Made by a program: the position numbers and the translations under genes. The notes under the pieces are model-generated. The model was not told the origin of the DNA. It was given only the letters and a program-made list of their open reading frames with translations, and made no database searches. Below are positions 45,542-56,453 of a stretch of DNA of 64,000 nt, in pieces; position 1 is the first letter of the stretch, and each line of letters begins with the position of its first letter. The DNA comes from Oceanospirillales bacterium (GTDB lineage Bacteria > Pseudomonadota > Gammaproteobacteria > Pseudomonadales > Endozoicomonadaceae): contig SIHQ01000010.1 of NCBI GenBank assembly GCA_004762125.1, positions 62,001 through 126,000 of the forward strand, written 5' to 3'.

Positions 45542-45559
45542 ATGTTCGTATTCTTTCGC
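45542..45559. promoter_or_regulatory. GlpR-like operator 2
   Basis: It starts with a perfect ATGTTCG half-site followed by TATTC; the second half is degenerate. It is 23 bp from operator 1, about two helical turns, which would suit cooperative binding on one DNA face. Confidence 0.5.
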
Positions 45560-45646
45560 TTCGGGGGATTACTTATAAATTAAGATGTTAAATGACACTT
45601 TAGTTTCGGTTTTGTCGAAAATTAGTGGTAAATACTGAAAAAAAGT

Positions 45647-45664
45647 ACTTTCTGTTTCGAACAT
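45647..45664. promoter_or_regulatory. GlpR-like operator 3
   Basis: It ends with a perfect CGAACAT half-site (45658-45664), and about 12 of 18 positions match the operator consensus. It lies about 100 bp upstream of glpF. The glpR gene itself is not in the window. Confidence 0.5.
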
Positions 45665-45760
45665 TGATATGAGTCAATGTGCAGCCCTTGATCATATTTG
45701 TTTTTAAATGTCAGAATCCGCTTGTCACTTACAAGACTATTGTCGTAACGAGGAAGTATT

Positions 45761-48176
<2,416 letters not shown>

Positions 48177-48199
48177 ACTCTCCTCATAGCCCATAGCCT

Positions 48200-48242
48200 A
48201 AAAACGACTGTTTGGAATTGATTCCAATCAGTCGTTTTTTTA
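48200..48242. terminator. Terminator between glpK and nagC
   Basis: AAAACGACTG pairs with CAGTCGTTTT and, inside it, TTGGAA pairs with TTCCAA around a TTGA loop, followed by more T residues. The gene on the other side is convergent, so it probably works both ways. Confidence 0.92.
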
Positions 48243-48318
48243 TCTCAATCTTTCAAAGGATGAAAATTGATCCTTTCAAGCTGGATAGTCTAGCGTGCGT
48301 AGCCAAAATAGGAGTGAT

Positions 48319-49539
48319 TTATATGTTCGGTGTTGTTTCAAGCAGCTTTAATAACAGCCCTTTTTCTAGTAATGCTCTTCGTACCAGAGCAAAGCCTCCG
48401 TACCAAGGGCTGTCGTACAGTTTTGCACAAACCAGATCCGGTGTATGCCCGCTACTTACTGATACAGATTGGGTTTCAATACAACGCTGAATAACAGGCA
48501 ATACGAACTCTGCAGCCGTACAAATTTCTCCTCCCAGAGCTATACAGTCTGGTCGAAGCAGGTTAACGCTGAGTGCAATGGCACGGCCAAGATCGGAGGC
48601 CGCTTTTTTCAAAACAATCTGTGCCAATTCATCACCGCTATTCGCAGCCTTACAGATTTCCAGAATATTCAGGGGAATAGCTGTGGAGGAAGTCTTTCTT
48701 GCAGTAGTGATCTGGTGGTATTTCTGTTCAATGGCAGAGTTAGAAACCAGTGTCTCGAGACAGCCAATATTACCGCAATAACAGTGTTCTCCTAGGGGAT
48801 CTATCTGAATATGTCCTATCTCTCCAACGGCCAAACTGCTGCCCTCGTATAGCTGATTATCAAGAATCATACCCATGCCCACACCATTATGGACATTGAT
48901 CAATAAGCTGTTTTGATAACAGTTCGTTGCTCCCAAATTTGATTCTGCAAGTGCCATAGAGGCGGTGAAGTTAGCCAGGTAACAGGGGTAACCCAGTGCT
49001 TTTGCTATTTGATCAGCCAGCGGAAGATTGTCTACTTGTAAGTGGGGCATATAACTGATGACCCCGCTTGCAGAGTTGATTAGACCTGGCGCAGTCAGAC
49101 CGATACCAATGATGCGATTGAATCTTGATTTATGTAGAACTAGAAACTTTTTAAGTTCCTGAATGATCTGGTTGCTCAAGTCTTGTTGATTTAGAGCCGC
49201 TACCGGGATTGAATGCTCTGCGAGTAAAGTACCTGACAGATCGCACAGCCCTATGTGAATATGAGTTCGACCTATTCTTGCGGCGAGAATCTGTATTCTA
49301 TCTACCACAGGAGATAGTGAAGTGGCTTTGCGACCGCGTACAGATTCTTGCAGTTCTACTTCTCTGATTAATCCATTATCCATCAGTTGACGAGTAATTC
49401 GACCTACGCTGCCAGCAGCCAATCCACACTGGCGAGCAATCTGAATGCGAGATATAGATCCATTGTCGACTATGGCTTTGAATACGGTGGACGTATTGCG
49501 TTCTTTAACGTAATCCAAGTTAACAATAACACGAGTCAT
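48319..49539 (-). CDS. nagC: ROK-family repressor NagC
   Basis: NagC represses amino-sugar genes and is released by GlcNAc-6-phosphate. The 406-residue product has an N-terminal winged helix-turn-helix (about 28-60) and a ROK sugar-kinase-like domain. The zinc site is GEIGH (His243) with CYCGNIGC (Cys253, Cys255, Cys260). It overlaps nagA by 4 bp as the last gene of nagB-nagA-nagC, as in E. coli. Mlc-like specificity cannot be excluded by sequence alone, but the context and the two NagC-type palindromes upstream favour NagC. Confidence 0.92.
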   Translation of the reverse strand: MTRVIVNLDYVKERNTSTVFKAIVDNGSISRIQIARQCGLAAGSVGRITRQLMDNGLIREVELQESVRGRKATSLSPVVDRIQILAARIGRTHIHIGLCDLSGTLLAEHSIPVAALNQQDLSNQIIQELKKFLVLHKSRFNRIIGIGLTAPGLINSASGVISYMPHLQVDNLPLADQIAKALGYPCYLANFTASMALAESNLGATNCYQNSLLINVHNGVGMGMILDNQLYEGSSLAVGEIGHIQIDPLGEHCYCGNIGCLETLVSNSAIEQKYHQITTARKTSSTAIPLNILEICKAANSGDELAQIVLKKAASDLGRAIALSVNLLRPDCIALGGEICTAAEFVLPVIQRCIETQSVSVSSGHTPDLVCAKLYDSPWYGGFALVRRALLEKGLLLKLLETTPNI

Positions 49540-50708
49540 GGGTTGTCACCGGGTCTATGAAATAAGTGCAGTTGACCACCACTCACTGCACCATTGATAA
49601 CTAAGGCTGAATCAAAAATAGCCAAGTTTGCGTATTGTCCAATAGCTATTGCGCCCAGCTCAGAGCTTTTTCCTAGAATCCGGGCAGGATTTTGTGTTGC
49701 CATGTTTATGACTTTATTCTGATCAATTCCCTGATCGATACAGTTGATAATCGCTTTGATCATAGTCAGTGCCGAGCCACCAAGAGTGCCATCTTGATTT
49801 ATGCATTTACCTTCCTTGTGGAATATTTTCTGTCCGGCAAAGTCAAATTCTTTCAGAGTTGTTCCTGCGGCTGCAGTAGCATCGGTTACCAATACCAATC
49901 GATCTTGCAGAAGTTGTTCAGCAATCTTTAGACTGTTCCAGGCCAGATGATAACCATCAGCAATAATACCTGCCTCGAGGGTTTCACTGCCTAAAACCGC
50001 TCCAACTAATCCGGGTTCGCGGGAGTTCATGGCACTCATAGCATTATACAAATGGGTCGCAAAGCTAGCTCCAGCTTTCTCAGCTTCTTGTACTTGCTCG
50101 TAGGTCGCATCAGTATGGCCAATTGCGACCACAATTCCGGCGTCGGATAACTGCCGGATTATTTTACTGCTACAGACTTCCGGAGCCAGAGTAATCATGG
50201 AAACAACATCTGAATGAAGGCAGATGTAATCGATCATTACAGGGTCGGGCTGTCGAATGAATTGTTGATCGTGAATACCTTTCTTTTCTGCATTTAGATA
50301 AGGGCCTTCCATATGTAAGCCAGGTACACGATCAGGGTAGTTATTTTTATATCGACGAACGACCTCTATAGCTCTGACCATGTCCTCATCGCTGGAGGAA
50401 ATGAGTGTCGGCAAAAAAGACGTGCAACCAGATTTGAGGTTGCAGTCGTGCATAATATCCAGTGTTTCAATGGATATATCATTATTGAATGACACTCCAC
50501 CGCAACCGTTCAACTGTAGGTCAATAAATCCCGAGCTCAGATTCAATCCTTGAAGATCTATAACTTTCAGATCGCAAGCAGTCTTGAGAGCCTTATCCAG
50601 TTTTGAAATACGACCTCTTGAAACAGTGATGTATGCCACCTCAGAATTTCGCACAGGATACAGATTGAAATTGCTCAATACATAAGAATCTATATCTTTC
50701 AGACTCAT
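49536..50708 (-). CDS. nagA: N-acetylglucosamine-6-phosphate deacetylase
   Basis: NagA removes acetate from GlcNAc-6-phosphate to give GlcN-6-phosphate. The 390-residue amidohydrolase shows GFIDLQLNGCGGVSFN, the metal-site Glu in HMEGPYLN, the His segments in IGHTDATYEQ and THLYNAMSAMN, and the catalytic Asp in LVTDATAAAG. It lies 1 bp after nagB and overlaps nagC by 4 bp. Confidence 0.96.
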   Translation of the reverse strand: MSLKDIDSYVLSNFNLYPVRNSEVAYITVSRGRISKLDKALKTACDLKVIDLQGLNLSSGFIDLQLNGCGGVSFNNDISIETLDIMHDCNLKSGCTSFLPTLISSSDEDMVRAIEVVRRYKNNYPDRVPGLHMEGPYLNAEKKGIHDQQFIRQPDPVMIDYICLHSDVVSMITLAPEVCSSKIIRQLSDAGIVVAIGHTDATYEQVQEAEKAGASFATHLYNAMSAMNSREPGLVGAVLGSETLEAGIIADGYHLAWNSLKIAEQLLQDRLVLVTDATAAAGTTLKEFDFAGQKIFHKEGKCINQDGTLGGSALTMIKAIINCIDQGIDQNKVINMATQNPARILGKSSELGAIAIGQYANLAIFDSALVINGAVSGGQLHLFHRPGDNP

Positions 50709-50709
50709 G

Positions 50710-51510
50710 TTAAAAATCTCTTATAGCTGCAGCTTCGATTTGCTCAAAGTAGCGGAGGGTTTTCACCTTTAATTCAGATACTGCGGGCTGGTCACAAATC
50801 ATGATGGACTTAGGGTGAAGCTGTATGGCAGAAACTGACCACATGTGATTTACCGAACCTTCAACAGTCGCTTTGACGGCATGGGCTTTATCTAAACCTG
50901 TGGCTAGAATGACAATCTCTTTTGCTTTCAGTAGCGTTCCTACCCCGACAGTTAGAGCAAGTACCGGGACCTGTGATACATCGTTGTCAAAGAAACGGGC
51001 ATTAGCTGTTCGGGTATCTTCCGTCAGGGTTTTGATTCGGGTCAATGATGCAAGCGAAGAGCCTGGTTCGTTGAAAGCAATATGTCCATCCCGACCTACG
51101 CCGCCTAAAAAGAGTTCCACACCACCAGCGTTCTCCATTGATTGCTCATAGCGAGCGCATTCTGCCTCCAAATCCTCAGCATTACCATCCAGGTAATTGA
51201 TATTGGTGTCAGGAATATCAATATGGTTGAACAATTTTTCACGCATAAATGTGCGGTAAGACTTCGGGTGAGTGCTGGGTAGACCGACATATTCGTCCAT
51301 GTTGTAGGTCACAACATGCTTGAAGCTGATTTTGCCTTCTTGATAAAGGCGAATGAGTTCTATGTATGTTGCAACGGGTGTGCCTCCGGTAGGGAGACCT
51401 AGCACAAAAGGGCGATCAAGTGATGGCTGAAACTTTTTTATTCTATCAACTATATATTTTGACGCCCAGCGAGCAGCTGAAGACTCATCGGTAAGAGGTA
51501 AGAATCTCAT
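50710..51510 (-). CDS. nagB: Glucosamine-6-phosphate deaminase
   Basis: NagB converts GlcN-6-phosphate to fructose-6-phosphate and ammonia. At 266 residues it is the same length as the E. coli enzyme. It keeps Asp72 (YNMDEYVG), Asp141, His143 and Glu148 ([12 protein letters not shown]) of the active site. It also keeps Ser151, Arg158, Lys160, Thr161 and Tyr254, the GlcNAc-6-phosphate allosteric residues of E. coli NagB, so allosteric activation is likely. It is the first gene of nagBAC and divergent from nagE. Confidence 0.97.
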   Translation of the reverse strand: MRFLPLTDESSAARWASKYIVDRIKKFQPSLDRPFVLGLPTGGTPVATYIELIRLYQEGKISFKHVVTYNMDEYVGLPSTHPKSYRTFMREKLFNHIDIPDTNINYLDGNAEDLEAECARYEQSMENAGGVELFLGGVGRDGHIAFNEPGSSLASLTRIKTLTEDTRTANARFFDNDVSQVPVLALTVGVGTLLKAKEIVILATGLDKAHAVKATVEGSVNHMWSVSAIQLHPKSIMICDQPAVSELKVKTLRYFEQIEAAAIRDF

Positions 51511-51559
51511 GGTTCATGCCCAAGTATAAATTTGCTGGAATGTTAATCAGTCTAATATA

Positions 51560-51580
51560 TTATTTTTAGATAGAAAATAA
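51560..51580. promoter_or_regulatory. NagC-type operator, nagB side
   Basis: TTATTTT-N7-AAAATAA is a perfect inverted repeat of the form bound by E. coli NagC. Its centre is about 60 bp upstream of nagB. Confidence 0.75.
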
Positions 51581-51648
51581 AAGACGCAATTACACGATTA
51601 AAAATATCAAAAATGCAGTAATTATCGTAGCAGTTAAGCGAAATATTC

Positions 51649-51673
51649 TATTTTTAGTTTTTAACTAAAAATA
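51649..51673. promoter_or_regulatory. NagC-type operator, nagE side
   Basis: TATTTTTAGTT-TTT-AACTAAAAATA is a perfect palindrome with 11-bp arms and contains the TATTTT/AAAATA pattern. Its centre is about 64 bp upstream of nagE and 91 bp from the nagB-side site, a layout suited to a repression loop. Confidence 0.7.
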
Positions 51674-51724
51674 TGTTCGATAATATTTGAATCGTTGATA
51701 AAAATAATAAAAAGGTGGCGAAAA

Positions 51725-52525
51725 ATGAACGTGTTTGGGTACATGCAGAAACTGGGCAAGGCATTAATGCTGCCTGTCGCCATTATGCCTGTTGCGGCTC
51801 TATTGCTAAGACTAGGGCAGCCAGATCTTCTTGATATTGCGTTCATGGCTGCGGCAGGTAATGCCATTTTTAGTCATCTCCCTCTGCTTTTTGCTATGGG
51901 TATTGCTGTAGGATTGTCGAAAGATTCGGCGGGTGCAGCGGCTCTCGCCGGAGCGGTTGGTTACTTCATTCTGACAGCGGGCACCAGTACAATTGATGCC
52001 AGTATTAATATGTCATTCTTCGGCGGTATTCTCAGCGGTATTGTCGCTGGTCATACTTACAACCGCTTTCATGCTACGGCTCTGTCTGCCTATTTAGGTT
52101 TCTTCAGTGGTAAGCGCCTGGTTCCGATACTGACTGGTTTTCAGATGCTGTTTCTTGCTTTCGCATGCGGCTATATCTGGCCAGGGATTCAAAGCGGTAT
52201 TGACGTTTTTGGTCATTCTATTGCTGACTCAGGCCCTGCCGGGCAGTTTACCTATGGTGTTCTCAACAGGGCATTGATTCCTGTAGGACTTCATCATGTA
52301 TTGAATACGTATTTCTGGTTTGCACTGGGTGATTTTACCAATGTTGCAGGTGAACTGGTGACTGGCGATCTTAATCGTTTCTTTGCAGGCGATCCGCAAG
52401 CAGGAGTTTTCATGACTGGGTTCTTCCCAGTCATGATGTTCGGGTTGCCAGCAGCACTCGCTATGTATGTAACTGCTAGGATTCTGTCGGACTTAGAGCA
52501 AATTCCGAGTATAATCTCCAATTAG
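51725..52525 (+). pseudogene. nagE: nagE, PTS GlcNAc-specific EIIC, truncated by an IS remnant
   Basis: This is the start of the GlcNAc PTS permease. The frame of 266 codons begins MNVFGYMQKLGKALMLPVAI and contains the glucose-family EIIC signatures (FAMGIAVGLSKDSAGAAALA, VLNRALIPVGLHHVLN and MTGFFPVMMFGLPAALAMY). Native sequence ends at about 52474 (MYVTA), where the left inverted repeat of an IS begins; the last 16 codons are IS-derived. The EIIC of this family is about 370 residues and is usually followed by EIIB and EIIA. The last part of EIIC is missing, and no EIIB or EIIA follows. Loss of transport function is inferred. Confidence 0.88.
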
Positions 52526-53200
52526 AGAAAGCATCACATGACTCCATCGTTTTTCGATACATCTGCACTAATGAATATCCAGACCACAACAGCATCAATA
52601 CCTCTTGTAAGCGGTTTCGCAAGGAAATCAGTGTGTTGTTTGTCCAGATTTTGCTGATTGCCAAACAAGCAAAATGGTTGAAGATGGGAACCATTAGCCT
52701 TGATGGCACCAAAATGAAGGCCAACGCCAGTAAACACAAAGCGCTCAGTTATAAGTATGCCTGTAAGTTGGAAGCGCAACTCAAGGCGGAAGTTGAAGAT
52801 CTTCTCAAGAAAGCTGAGCAGGCAGATACTGAAAAACAGCCTGAAGAGCTGTCTATTCCCGATGAGCTGAAACGCAGAGAAGATCGCCTCAAAGTTATAG
52901 CCGATGCCAAAGCTGAGATTGAACGACGAGCTGAAGAGCGTTATCAGCAAGATGCTGAATGGGATCAGTTATGCATTGGCTTCAATTTGAAGAAGATGTT
53001 TACTCTGTTGATGGCAGGTATAGAAAAATGGTTGTTTTTCATACAGTTTCTAACTGTTTATAGAGTTTTCCTAGCGTTATTCTGCTATTCGTGGGAGAGG
53101 TCACTGATGATGAGAGCCGCTTGTACGCAAACATAGGGGGCGAAAAGACTATTAGGTAGCCTTTCCTGATGAAATTTTCAATGTCCGACAGACTCCTAGC
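52475..53200 (+). mobile_element. Degraded IS1182-like insertion element
   Basis: The ends are GCTAGGATTCTGTCGGAC (52475-52492) and, inverted, GTCCGACAGACTCCTAGC (53183-53200); the two match at 17 of 18 positions. A CTAG just inside each outer edge may be a target duplication or part of the repeat. The interior is only 690 bp and carries parts of a DDE transposase, so the element is internally deleted and not autonomous. It sits at the break point of nagE. Confidence 0.82.
52501..53136 (+). pseudogene. IS1182-family transposase fragment
   Basis: The frame is open from the left repeat. It reads LEKASHDSIVFRYICTNEYP, then LIAKQAKWLKMGTISLDGTK and MKANASKHKALSYKYACKLE, followed by a charged helical region to AEERYQQDAEWDQ. 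These are the RYxTGNxxPDH and GTxSLDGTKxKANASKHKA blocks of IS1182-type transposases. The N-terminal part before the first block is absent. After AEWDQ the sequence jumps to FNLKKMFTLLMAG, which looks like the C-terminal FNLKRM segment, so the catalytic middle is deleted. No functional start or full catalytic triad remains. Confidence 0.85.
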
Positions 53201-53842
53201 GTATCCATTGACCAAGTCAGAAAGTACACAGGAAGAAAGCTGGGCTGCAATCTGGAACCTATACCTGACGGTTCTATTGGTATTGCTTCGGGCAAAACAT
53301 TGACCAAAGAGACAGTGCAGAGAGCTATTGAACTAAAGTTGGATTACATTATGTTGACTGGTAATCCGGGGGTAGGGGTAACGCAAGAAACAATTCTTAC
53401 AGGTATTCTTACAGGTATTGGGCTGGTTCGAAGTATTTCTAAAGACATCCTTAACGTAGCTGGCAAAATGCATGGAGCAGGCGTTGGCAACGATTATAAT
53501 CTGGAAATAGTTCCGGCATTTGCAGCGGCGGGTGCAGACATTATGATGTTTCCTGCACCTTATACGACGCCAGGTGTTTCTCCGAGGCTGGCTGGAGAAA
53601 TGATGGATGCGGTTCATAGCGCTGGATTGTTAGGAATGTTAGCCATCGGGACTTCTCAGGAAGGCAGTGATGAAAGCTATATAGAAAAAGTAGCGATGGA
53701 ATCAAAAGCGGCAGGTGCCGATATTGTTCATATAGGTGACAGTGGATATTCTGGCTTAGCCATACCTGAAAATATAATAAAATTAGGTATTACTTTACGA
53801 GGACGTCGCCATCAATATAAAAGAATGGCGAATAGAAGATAG
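53201..53842 (+). pseudogene. 5'-truncated gene of an uncharacterised TIM-barrel-like family
   Basis: The frame is open directly from the right end of the IS, reading VSIDQVRKYTGRKLGCNLEP, and continues for 213 codons. It contains LDYIMLTGNPGVGVT, AGKMHGAGVG, AGADIMMFPAPYTTPGV, AIGTSQEGSDESYIEK and HIGDSGYSGLAIPENI. From memory this matches the second two thirds of a bacterial family of about 300 residues, sometimes labelled haloacid-dehalogenase-like and often near PTS genes. The N-terminal part with the start codon is gone. An internal start (53300, TTG) has no convincing ribosome site. It is probably a pseudogene left by an IS-mediated deletion. Confidence 0.75.
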
Positions 53843-53863
53843 GAGTGAGTTGTACAGCTCTAA

Positions 53864-56248
53864 TTATTTTCTTTTTAATCTCTCGAACTCTTCTTGACTG
53901 ACAACCTGAATTTTTTCAGTCGAATGTGGATAAGCGATTTCCAGTTTTTTAGAGTATCCCGGATCTACTCGTCTCTTCAATGCATAAAAAGCTCTTGTAT
54001 TTTCCGAGGCGCCTCTTGGATGTGACCATTGGTCTGCCTGAAAACTGTAGCTGTGCCCTAATGAACTCATTATTTGACGAAGCAGTTTTCTTGTTCGCAT
54101 CTGACTGTCAGTATCTGGTGGAATAGCGTCGAGGTAAGAGCTAAGTCGGTCAATGAGCTTGTCAGCTGAAATATTTTTGGAAAAATTCTGTCCACACAAA
54201 TTATTTAAAGCGTTCATTAGTGATGTTCTCGCATGCTCGCAAAGATCATCAATAGAAGCAGAGATACCTTCTTTATTCTTTGTTGGTCGTGCATAGAGAG
54301 GTAAAGAGCATTGATTCATGTAGAACCATGCCTGCTCGATATAGATGAAGGTTTTTTCAGAAGTATTCGGTGTTTCTAGCCCTGCTTTGGATAACTCATT
54401 TTCTAATTGCTTTGAATTGTCATTTTTTATCGCAGAATGAATGCCCTTCAAAGAGCGTTTAGTCATGGAATTCCAGTTTTCTGGAGGACCGAGGAATCGG
54501 AAATTATGAGATGATAAAGATCGTTCGAGACCTGCTTGAATAGGAGCTGTGGCGGTGTTTTGGCTGAGGTTTGTCGAATTGACTGAATGTTCTTGTACAG
54601 AAGGTGATTCTTTTTTAGTCAGGGGGGGCCGCATTGATTTTTTTCTTAGACGTTTACTGATCTTGGAACTCGAAGCTGAACTTTTTTCTGCTGATAGAGA
54701 ATGAGTTTCGTTTGCAACGGCTGATGAAATGCTGACCTTCGTTGCAGATTGCTCAGTCGGTAATTGAACATTATCGGTGGTGAGTGCAGAAGCCGAATCT
54801 TTCAGTGGTATCGGAAGACTCTGCTCTTCAGGCAGGCGTGTTGATTCTGTCGATGAGACTCTATCGGGATGAAGTTTCGGTGAAGATTCGTCATAGAGAA
54901 AGGCTAACACTTGATCGGCTTTTTCTTGTTGTTCGTAGGCTAGCTCTGAATAGTGAGTAAACAGTTCCGGTTGAGTGACTTTGAGTTGTTGTGACAATGT
55001 TTGATAGCATTGAGCTGCATGCAAGTGATATCCGGCACTGTTATAGCATTCAGCCGCTTTTGCATAACAGTCCTGGAAATCGGGGTGGCCAGTCGCTGCG
55101 GCCTCAAATGATTCTGCGGCTAGTTTATTGTATAGGCAGGGCGGCCCCAGGCGTGCTTCGTACGCACAACCCACCAATGTCATGGCCAGTGATTTGATAA
55201 AGGAGGAGTGTGTCTTTTCAGCTGTGCGTTGGAGTATTTTCCTTCTTTCTATCAGAAATTGCATAAGCTGACTGCTAAGGCCTTCCTTCCAGCTATTTTC
55301 ATCGGGCATTCCGAATAAAGCAAGGTACTGCGACATAGCTGCCAGCTGATTGGAATCGAGATCAGAATGAGTTGTTGTAGGTAATTTCTTGCGTTCTTCG
55401 TTTTTTTCTGTTGCCGCAAGTGGTGTCCACAACAGAGATAACAGTATTGATTGCTCATCGGAGGTGCCCGATGGCAATAAGTGCTGTTGTCGAAGTGCGT
55501 GTGCCATTCCGAGGTTGGAGTGGAAATTAGACTCAACAATTGGAGAGTCTTCCAGACAGGCTGCCATTGCAAATATTGTTTTCGGTAACAAGTGAGGGCG
55601 AGCTGAAAAATCGGGTATTGAAATAAGACTGGTATGCAGCGCGGCGAGTGCCAGGCTGGCCTGATAAGATGAATAATCAACGGCGTGTTGCTCTAGTGCT
55701 TTTAGGTGAGAATCAGTCGCCGACCCATTAGAAACAGCAAGAAGAGCGTTACACAGCTTCAGTTCATTATCGATTACATTGATGTTTGTTTTGCAGGCTT
55801 CACCAAAAATGAATGCTGCTGTTTTTGAATCTCCAAACCTTTCTGCAAAAAGTGCTTTATGAAAATAATCTCGAGCAAGTAGTTTTCTTTTCTCTTCTGG
55901 AGAAACAGTCTTCTTGTCGTTAAATATGTCCCACTTTTCCTTACAGGTATCCACATATTGTTTTTTGCTTTTATCGGTAATTGTTATCTTTGGCCAGCTC
56001 AGTTCGAGAAATTGGGTTTTGAGTGTTTCGAAATCAGGTTGATAGGTCGATGTCTCGTTCGCTTGCTGAGCAAGCTGGGACAGGGATACGTTTCTGGAAG
56101 TGATATCTGTATTTGAATATGGTTCAACGGTAGCAGGTGTAGATTGCGTAATAGGTGGATCGTCCGCTTGTGTCCGGTCACCGACTGCTTCACCCTCGGG
56201 AGGCAATGGATAGGGCTTTGGTGGGCCTGGGGGCTGGCTTGAATCCAT
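53864..56248 (-). CDS. Large unrecognised protein with helical repeats and proline-rich N-terminus
   Basis: I do not recognise this 794-residue protein. The first 20 residues are Pro-rich (MDSSQPPGPPKPYPLPPEGE) with no signal peptide. Residues about 110-460 are helical and Ala/Tyr/Leu-rich, with TPR-like pieces such as AAESFEAAATGHPDFQDCYA and ECYNSAGYHLHAAQCYQTL. A Ser/Thr-rich linker (about 465-600) contains a basic patch, KISKRLRKKSMRPPLTKK. A second helical domain fills the C-terminus, ending SQEEFERLKRK. The plan (disordered N-terminus, repeats, basic linker) is like secreted effectors or scaffold proteins of host-associated bacteria, but that is inference. It stands between the broken nag locus and pilC. 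Confidence 0.82.
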   Translation of the reverse strand: MDSSQPPGPPKPYPLPPEGEAVGDRTQADDPPITQSTPATVEPYSNTDITSRNVSLSQLAQQANETSTYQPDFETLKTQFLELSWPKITITDKSKKQYVDTCKEKWDIFNDKKTVSPEEKRKLLARDYFHKALFAERFGDSKTAAFIFGEACKTNINVIDNELKLCNALLAVSNGSATDSHLKALEQHAVDYSSYQASLALAALHTSLISIPDFSARPHLLPKTIFAMAACLEDSPIVESNFHSNLGMAHALRQQHLLPSGTSDEQSILLSLLWTPLAATEKNEERKKLPTTTHSDLDSNQLAAMSQYLALFGMPDENSWKEGLSSQLMQFLIERRKILQRTAEKTHSSFIKSLAMTLVGCAYEARLGPPCLYNKLAAESFEAAATGHPDFQDCYAKAAECYNSAGYHLHAAQCYQTLSQQLKVTQPELFTHYSELAYEQQEKADQVLAFLYDESSPKLHPDRVSSTESTRLPEEQSLPIPLKDSASALTTDNVQLPTEQSATKVSISSAVANETHSLSAEKSSASSSKISKRLRKKSMRPPLTKKESPSVQEHSVNSTNLSQNTATAPIQAGLERSLSSHNFRFLGPPENWNSMTKRSLKGIHSAIKNDNSKQLENELSKAGLETPNTSEKTFIYIEQAWFYMNQCSLPLYARPTKNKEGISASIDDLCEHARTSLMNALNNLCGQNFSKNISADKLIDRLSSYLDAIPPDTDSQMRTRKLLRQIMSSLGHSYSFQADQWSHPRGASENTRAFYALKRRVDPGYSKKLEIAYPHSTEKIQVVSQEEFERLKRK

Positions 56249-56390
56249 GGAGTGATTTCTTGTTTGATTTCTACTAATAGGTATCGGAAAAAAGAGTGCT
56301 GTTTTTAGTGATATTTTATGGAAGGCGCTGTTTTTTTAATAACTCGTCGTTCAGATATGTACTAGGAGATTTTAAAGAAGAGATGTTATT

Positions 56391-56422
56391 AAAGAGGGGT
56401 AGAGATAACTCTTCCCCCTTTT
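56391..56422 (-). terminator. Possible terminator of pilC
   Basis: On the minus strand AAAGGGGGAAGAG, loop TTAT, CTCTACCCCTCTTT pair with two mismatches. It is followed by AATAAC, not a T run, so its strength is doubtful. Confidence 0.4.
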
Positions 56423-56453
56423 ATGAAATAATTTTAAAAGTTACTTAGCTTTT

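Noticed and set aside
53300-53842. Intact small gene starting at an internal TTG
   Set aside because: The open frame extends upstream to the IS edge with family-like sequence (TGRKLGCNLEP), showing that the true N-terminus is missing.
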